DNA of 64,000 nt from Terriglobia bacterium (GTDB taxonomy: Bacteria; Acidobacteriota; Terriglobia; Terriglobales; Acidobacteriaceae): contig JAVUPY010000070.1 in the NCBI GenBank assembly GCA_032252755.1, forward strand, positions 124,001 through 188,000. The letters run 5' to 3'. Below are positions 59,145 through 64,000 of this stretch, piece after piece. Made by a program: the position numbers and the translations under genes. Numbering within the stretch: position 1 is the first letter of the stretch; each line of letters starts with the position of its first letter. Below the pieces are notes generated by a model, which searched no databases, was not told the DNA's origin, and saw nothing but the letters and a program-made list of their open reading frames with translations.

Positions 59145-62100
59145 TCATTTCCCCTCTCCTGCGACCGCCCCCTTCGCCTCGAACTGCTGCGGAACGACGA
59201 CAGCGTCGACCTTGTGCTCGCGCGCGATGTTCTGGAAAGCGACGAGATCCGTGCTCACGACCGAGTTCCACGCCGCAACCTGTTTATCGACATCCTGTTT
59301 GAGTTGCTGGAAGCGGTCGAGCGCGGCCTGTGTCGGGGCCGAATCGCCGTACCCGACATAGCTGGCCAGCACCGAAAGCTGGCCATCGAGTTTCACGGGG
59401 TATTGGAGCGAGTCCTCATTGGCCTTGATCTTCCAGTTCACAAGCTGATCTTCGATCGCAACCAGCTTCGCGTCGAGGTTCTTGCCGGAATCAACGACAG
59501 GCAACAGCGACGGCGTATTCGGCAACCGCTGTTGCAACGCCGCGAGCTGGTTCCTGAGATCGTGGATCTGCCGCTCGGTGGCGAACACACGCTCGATTTC
59601 GCCGCGGATCGCCGTCACCAGATCGTATTGCTTCTGTAGATCGGCCATCGGAACCTTCACCCGAGGGTCGAGTGCAATTTCGAAAGGTGCTGTCTGGGTT
59701 TTGCCGTCGACGGTCATGCGAACCTCGTACTTGCCCGGAAGCGCCTTCGGCAGCGTGGTGCCATCCTGGTAGCCGAACAGGTAGTAATTCGCCGGACGCT
59801 CGATCGGATTGCGCCGCAGGTCCCAGACAAAGCGGTTCAACCCCGGCTTGGGATCAAGCAGCTTTTTCGGCTTCTCATCGTCGGGATCGAGAGGCTCTTC
59901 CAGGTCTCCGGTGTCCTTGCTCGTGATGTGGCGCAGAACTTTCCCGCTGGAATTGAGGATATCCAGGCTCATCTCCTTCGGTTTGTCCTTCACCCAATAA
60001 TAGAAAACCGCTCCGATGGGTGGATTGGTCCCCGTGTATGCATTGCCCTTCCCCGATCGCGCCCATGTGTGCAGAGCCATCGATGGAGTGTAGAGATGGA
60101 AATCCTGCTTCGTGATCTCGCCGGTCTCCTGGCGAACCGGGGCCAGGTCATCAAGAATCCAGAAGCCGCGTCCGTGGGTCGCCAGCACCAGGTCGTCGCC
60201 CTTGATCACGAGATCATGCACGGGGACGGTCGGCAGGTTGAGCTGAAACTTCTCCCAACTCTGGCCGTCGTTGTAGCTGATATACATTCCGGTTTCAGTG
60301 CCGGCGTAGAGAAGGCCCTTCTTCTTCGGATCCTGGCGGACCGCACGGACGAAGCTGCCTTCGGGGATGCCCTTCACCAGCGTCGTCCAGGTCTTGCCGA
60401 AGTCGGTAGTCTTGAAGATGTACGGTTTCAGATCGTCAAGACGATGCCGGTCGACAGCGACATAGGCCGTTCCGTTGTCGAACGGTGACAGGTCGATCTG
60501 GCTGACGGTGCCCCATTCCGGCATATCTTTCGGGGTGATGTTGGTCCAGGTCTTGCCGTCATCGCGCGTGATCTGCATCAGCCCGTCGTCGGTTCCGCAC
60601 CAGATGGTTCCGGCTTGCTGAGGCGATTCCGCGACTGCAAAGATCGTGTCGTAGAACTCGGTTCCGGTATCGTCCTTTGTGATGGGCCCACCGGAGACCT
60701 GTTGCTTGCTCTTGTCGTTGCGCGTCAGGTCGGGCGAAATCGCCGTCCAGTGTATGCCGCCGTCGCTGGACCTGAACAGGCGCTCACCACCGTGATAAAT
60801 GACATTGTGATCGTGCGGCGAGATCAGGATCGGCGCCGTCCACTGGAAGCGATGCTCCTGTACGGCAGCACCCATCGCGTCCTGAACCACGGGGTAGACG
60901 CTGATCTCCTTCGCTTGCTGGTCGCTCTTGTCGAATCGCGTGATATTTCCCTGGTATTCGCCGCCATACACGATGTTGGGATTGGTCGGATCGACAGCAA
61001 TGTAACCGGCCTCGCCGCCCGCCACCGGATACCAGTCCTCACGACCAATCGAGCCGTCGTCGCTCATGCTGGCGATCGCGACGGTGGTGTTGTCCTGCTG
61101 CGAACCGTAGACGTAATAGGGGAAGCGGTTATCAGTGGTGACGTGATAGAACTGCGCCGTTGGCTGATTGTCCTCGCGCGTCCAGCTCTTGCCACCATCG
61201 ATCGTGATCGTCGCGCCACCATCATTGACGGCGATCATTCGGTTCGTATCCGCAGGGTCGATCCACAGGCCGTGATTATCGCCGTGCGGAACATCGATCT
61301 TGTTGAACGTGCGGCCGCCGTCCGTGGATTTGTGGAAGTCGACGTTCATCACGTAGACGGTGTCTTTGTCCTTCGGGTCGGCGGTGATGTGCATGTAGTA
61401 CCACGCGCGCTGACGAAGACGCGGATCGGGATTCACCAGTTGCCATTTGCTGCCGCCGTCATCCGAACGGTAAAGGCCGCCGTCCTTGGCTTCAATCAGC
61501 GCGTAGACGCGATCTGAATTTGCGGCGACCGCGACGCCAACGCGCCCATAGGGCTTCTCGGGCAGACCCTTGCCCGTTACTTCTTTCCACGTTGCGCCAT
61601 CATCATCGGAGCGATAAATGCCGCTGCCCGGCCCGCCGCTGTCTAGCGTCCACGGCAACCGGCGCACCTGCCAGAGCGTCGCGAAGAGAATGTGCGGATT
61701 GTCGGGATCGAAGGTGATATCCACCGCGCCGGTGTTTTCGTCCTTGTAGAGGACCTTCTGCCAGGTCTTGCCGCCGTCCGTGGTGCGGAAGACTCCGCGC
61801 TCTTCGTTGGGACCAAACGGATGCCCGAGCGCCGCCACGAGCACCATGTCGGGATTCGTGGGGTTGATGATGACCTTTCCGATCGCCTGCGTGTCCTTCA
61901 GGCCGACGTTCTTCCACGTCTTGCCACCATCGAGCGACTTGTAAACACCGTCGCCGAACGACGTGTTGCCGCGAATGCAGGCTTCGCCCGTGCCGACGTA
62001 AACAATGTTGGGATCGGAATCGGCAACGGCGATGCTGCCGATGTCGCCGGTTCCTTCTTTATCAAAGATGGGCGCCCAACTTGCACCCCCATCGACTGAC

Positions 62101-62408
62101 TTCCAGACTCCGCCACCGGTCGCGCCGAAGTAGTAGACCTTGGGATCGCCCGGGATGCCCACCGCCGTCAGCGAACGGCCGCCCCGGAATGGACCAATCT
62201 GGCGATACTGCATCCCGTGAAACTTTTCTTCCTTCTTCTCTTCTTTCTTTTCGGCCGTTGGCTGTTCCGCCGGTTTCGGCTGCACCGCGGATTGCGCTTT
62301 GGGCTGGCCTTCCTTACCCGGAGTCTTTTTCTGAGCGGAAGCTGGAACAACGATCAGAACGATTGCGCAGAGACACAGAAAGAACACACGACGAACGAGT
62401 TTTTGCAT
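59145..62408 (-). CDS. Exported BNR-repeat protein, sortilin/VPS10-like
   Basis: 1087 residues. Signal peptide MQKLVRRVFFLCLCAIVLIV...ASA, then a Lys/Glu/Pro-rich linker (27-65). From 66 on there are about eleven BNR (Asp-box) motifs, such as SVDGGASW, SLDGGKTW, TTDGGKTW, SDDDGATW, STDGGRTF, SSDGGIHW and TTDFGKTW, which build one or two large beta-propellers of the VPS10/sortilin N-terminal type. The C-terminal third (after NRFVWDLRRNPIERP) is a non-propeller segment ending in a helical, Gln-rich part. Many Acidobacteria and Bacteroidetes encode secreted proteins like this; the role is unknown, perhaps glycan or peptide binding. GGGAGG lies upstream of the ATG at 62408. Confidence 0.9.
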   Translation of the reverse strand: MQKLVRRVFFLCLCAIVLIVVPASAQKKTPGKEGQPKAQSAVQPKPAEQPTAEKKEEKKEEKFHGMQYRQIGPFRGGRSLTAVGIPGDPKVYYFGATGGGVWKSVDGGASWAPIFDKEGTGDIGSIAVADSDPNIVYVGTGEACIRGNTSFGDGVYKSLDGGKTWKNVGLKDTQAIGKVIINPTNPDMVLVAALGHPFGPNEERGVFRTTDGGKTWQKVLYKDENTGAVDITFDPDNPHILFATLWQVRRLPWTLDSGGPGSGIYRSDDDGATWKEVTGKGLPEKPYGRVGVAVAANSDRVYALIEAKDGGLYRSDDGGSKWQLVNPDPRLRQRAWYYMHITADPKDKDTVYVMNVDFHKSTDGGRTFNKIDVPHGDNHGLWIDPADTNRMIAVNDGGATITIDGGKSWTREDNQPTAQFYHVTTDNRFPYYVYGSQQDNTTVAIASMSDDGSIGREDWYPVAGGEAGYIAVDPTNPNIVYGGEYQGNITRFDKSDQQAKEISVYPVVQDAMGAAVQEHRFQWTAPILISPHDHNVIYHGGERLFRSSDGGIHWTAISPDLTRNDKSKQQVSGGPITKDDTGTEFYDTIFAVAESPQQAGTIWCGTDDGLMQITRDDGKTWTNITPKDMPEWGTVSQIDLSPFDNGTAYVAVDRHRLDDLKPYIFKTTDFGKTWTTLVKGIPEGSFVRAVRQDPKKKGLLYAGTETGMYISYNDGQSWEKFQLNLPTVPVHDLVIKGDDLVLATHGRGFWILDDLAPVRQETGEITKQDFHLYTPSMALHTWARSGKGNAYTGTNPPIGAVFYYWVKDKPKEMSLDILNSSGKVLRHITSKDTGDLEEPLDPDDEKPKKLLDPKPGLNRFVWDLRRNPIERPANYYLFGYQDGTTLPKALPGKYEVRMTVDGKTQTAPFEIALDPRVKVPMADLQKQYDLVTAIRGEIERVFATERQIHDLRNQLAALQQRLPNTPSLLPVVDSGKNLDAKLVAIEDQLVNWKIKANEDSLQYPVKLDGQLSVLASYVGYGDSAPTQAALDRFQQLKQDVDKQVAAWNSVVSTDLVAFQNIAREHKVDAVVVPQQFEAKGAVAGEGK

Positions 62409-62498
62409 GAGCGGGCCGCCTCCCTTTTCAGAGTGCCAGCTATCCTAAAACTTAGATCGGGAATTGAGAAGGGGCAGAGGGTGCCGGAGAAGAAACAA

Positions 62499-62529
62499 AA
62501 GGTGCAAGAAATAGATCTTCTTGCACCTT
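62499..62529 (-). terminator. Rho-independent terminator of pckG
   Basis: AAGGTGCAAGAA and TTCTTGCACCTT are perfect 12-bp arms; on the minus strand TTTTGTTTCTTC follows. It is 12 bp beyond the pckG stop. Confidence 0.88.
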
Positions 62530-62540
62530 GAACCTTGTAC

Positions 62541-64000
62541 CTATCGCGTTTTGCTCAGTCGCGCCTCAAGCTTATCGACTTCTTCGCTCATGCCCTTCGG
62601 CAGGCGCGAACCAAACTTCGAAAAATGGTCGCGGATGAGCGGAACCTCGGCGCGCCAGCCCTCGACGTCGATTTCAAGGAGCTTCCGCATTGCATCTGGC
62701 GCAATATCGAGGCCGTCGGTGTCGATGTCCTCCGGTCGCGGCAATCGTCCGATAGGTGTGTCCACAGCGCCAGCTTTGCCATCGACTCGTTCGAATACCC
62801 ACTTCAGCACGCGGCTGTTGTCGCCGTAGCCCGGCCACAGGAATTTGCCGTTCGGACCGGTGCGGAACCAGTTCACGTAGAAGATCTTCGGCAGTTTCGC
62901 GCCTGCCTTGCTGCCTATTTCGAGGTAATGCGCGAAGTAGTCGCCCATGTGATAACCGCAGAAGGGCAACATCGCCATGGGGTCTCTTCGAAGTTGACCG
63001 ACCTTGCCGGCCGCAGCGGCCGTAGTTTCACTGCTCGCGGTCGCACCAAGAAATGTTCCGTGCTGCCAGTCGAAAGATTCCGTGACGAGCGGAACGATTG
63101 TCGCACGGCGTCCGCCGAATAAAATGGCGTCGATCGGCACGCCTTTCGGGTCTTCCCACTCGGGAGCGATCACCGGGCACTGCCGTGCTGGCGTCGTAAA
63201 GCGAGCGTTGGGATGTGCCGCCTTGCGCCCGCTGGCCGGGGTCCAGGAGCGACGCAGCCAATCAGTCAGGTGCGCCGGTTTTTCATCCGTCATGCCTTCC
63301 CACCAGACATCGCCCTCGGGCGTGACGGCGCAGTTGGTGAAAATCGAATTCTTCGATGCCGTGAGCATCGCGTTGGCGTTCGACTTCATGCTGGTGCCCG
63401 GCGCGACCCCAAAGAACCCGGCTTCCGGATTGATGGCATACAACCGCCCGTCTTCGCCGAACTTCATCCAGCAAATGTCATCGCCAACGGTTTCGACCTT
63501 CCATCCGGGGATCGTCGGGATGAGCATGGCGAGATTGGTCTTACCGCAGGCGGACGGGAACGCGCCCGTCATGTACTTTGACTCGCCCTGCGGATTCGTG
63601 AGTTTCAGGATGAGCATGTGCTCGGCAAGCCAGCCCTCATCGCGTGCCTGAACGGACGCGATGCGAAGCGCATGGCATTTCTTCCCAAGCAGCGCGTTGC
63701 CACCATAGCCAGAACCGAATGACCAGATCTCGCGCGTTTCCGGGAAGTGGCAGATGTATTTCTCGGTCGGATCGTTCGGCCACGGTGTATCCGCGGCATT
63801 GGACTCGAGCGGCGCTCCCACGGAATGCAACCCACGAACGAACGCGCCGTCGGTCCCGAGCACTTCAAGAACTCTTTTACCGACACGCGCCATGATGTGC
63901 ATGTTGGCGACGACGTAAGGTGAATCGGTGAGTTCGACGCCGATATTCGCGATCGGCGAGCCGATTGGCCCCATGCTGTAAGGAATCACGTAGAGTGTCC
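62541..64000 (-). CDS. pckG: GTP-type phosphoenolpyruvate carboxykinase, 5' end outside the window
   Basis: The visible ~486 residues run off the right edge, where [15 protein letters not shown] is the known internal start of the conserved region; about 120 residues are missing. The enzyme converts oxaloacetate and GTP to PEP in gluconeogenesis. The P-loop [13 protein letters not shown], with the GTP-type Cys, [18 protein letters not shown], and [19 protein letters not shown] are diagnostic. A GTG at 63989 in the visible part is not the true start. A perfect terminator follows the stop. Confidence 0.95.
   Translation of the reverse strand, partial: TLYVIPYSMGPIGSPIANIGVELTDSPYVVANMHIMARVGKRVLEVLGTDGAFVRGLHSVGAPLESNAADTPWPNDPTEKYICHFPETREIWSFGSGYGGNALLGKKCHALRIASVQARDEGWLAEHMLILKLTNPQGESKYMTGAFPSACGKTNLAMLIPTIPGWKVETVGDDICWMKFGEDGRLYAINPEAGFFGVAPGTSMKSNANAMLTASKNSIFTNCAVTPEGDVWWEGMTDEKPAHLTDWLRRSWTPASGRKAAHPNARFTTPARQCPVIAPEWEDPKGVPIDAILFGGRRATIVPLVTESFDWQHGTFLGATASSETTAAAAGKVGQLRRDPMAMLPFCGYHMGDYFAHYLEIGSKAGAKLPKIFYVNWFRTGPNGKFLWPGYGDNSRVLKWVFERVDGKAGAVDTPIGRLPRPEDIDTDGLDIAPDAMRKLLEIDVEGWRAEVPLIRDHFSKFGSRLPKGMSEEVDKLEARLSKTR

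Noticed and set aside
60508-60530. GGTGCCCCATTCCGG in the BNR gene, resembling a REP arm
   Set aside because: No complementary arm follows; chance similarity to the REP tail.
1-64000. tRNA, rRNA, CRISPR arrays, prophage structural genes and known riboswitches
   Set aside because: None could be recognised by eye on either strand; a covariance search was not possible, so a short RNA gene could be missed.

Overview
The window is 64 kb of a high-G+C bacterial chromosome, densely packed and free of rRNA, recognisable tRNA or CRISPR. Several features point to the phylum Acidobacteriota, class Terriglobia, perhaps Koribacter-like: a long MacB/FtsX-type orphan permease of the acidobacterial duplicated kind (56577-59054), an OmpR-type winged-helix regulator with a membrane tail (53768-54589), a fused AroD-AroE enzyme, a class II photolyase, a sortilin-like BNR protein, and many short palindromic repeats. 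The assignment is inference from gene content; no 16S gene is present.

Layout. 1-5824 (minus strand): an exported protein cut by the left edge, an NtrC-type sigma-54 activator, a receiver-GAF-histidine kinase and a stand-alone GvpL/GvpF-like protein. 6489-8280 (plus): a GAF-GGDEF diguanylate cyclase and a zinc-ribbon membrane protein. 8421-12554 is an accessory island, A+T-richer in its first part: FRG-domain protein, Beta-family protein, convergent sce7726-family protein (nuclease-like motif), a RAYT transposase, and a duplicated 3' end of aroDE. 12555-24096: aroDE, an exported protein, AMMECR1 protein, pgsA, lgt, gdhA, and the tldD/tldE pair. 24178-31554: malate synthase, a small zinc-binding protein behind a near-perfect sigma-54 promoter, a GH57/DUF3536 protein, HU, acyl-CoA ligase, dtd. 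31565-41200: photolyase, folP, an MFS transporter, a DUF1385-prfA-prmC row, purH. 41430-49898: NarL-type regulator, SMP-30-like protein, XRE regulator, DUF2238 protein, fabG, a pyrR-pyrB-pyrC operon with 4-bp overlaps, two membrane proteins. 50016-64000: lipoprotein, GH3 hexosaminidase, an unlisted 41-residue membrane protein coupled to miaA, winged-helix regulator, gamma-glutamyltransferase, orphan permease, BNR protein and a right-truncated GTP-type PEP carboxykinase.

Two stories stand out. First, the FRG / Beta / sce7726 cassette is a set of uncharacterised families packed together on atypical DNA and looks like an undescribed defence or conflict module. Second, the window carries a REP/RAYT system: one RAYT gene with a REP doublet directly behind it, and at least seven more copies of the same hairpin family across the window with compensatory stem changes. 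One copy is embedded in frame in the histidine kinase gene and another is nested in a different repeat. Three further repeat families are present, one of which supplies the last codons of prmC. The metabolic genes (aroDE, folP, pyrRBC, purH, gdhA, pckG, malate synthase, fabG) describe an ordinary biosynthetic heterotroph.
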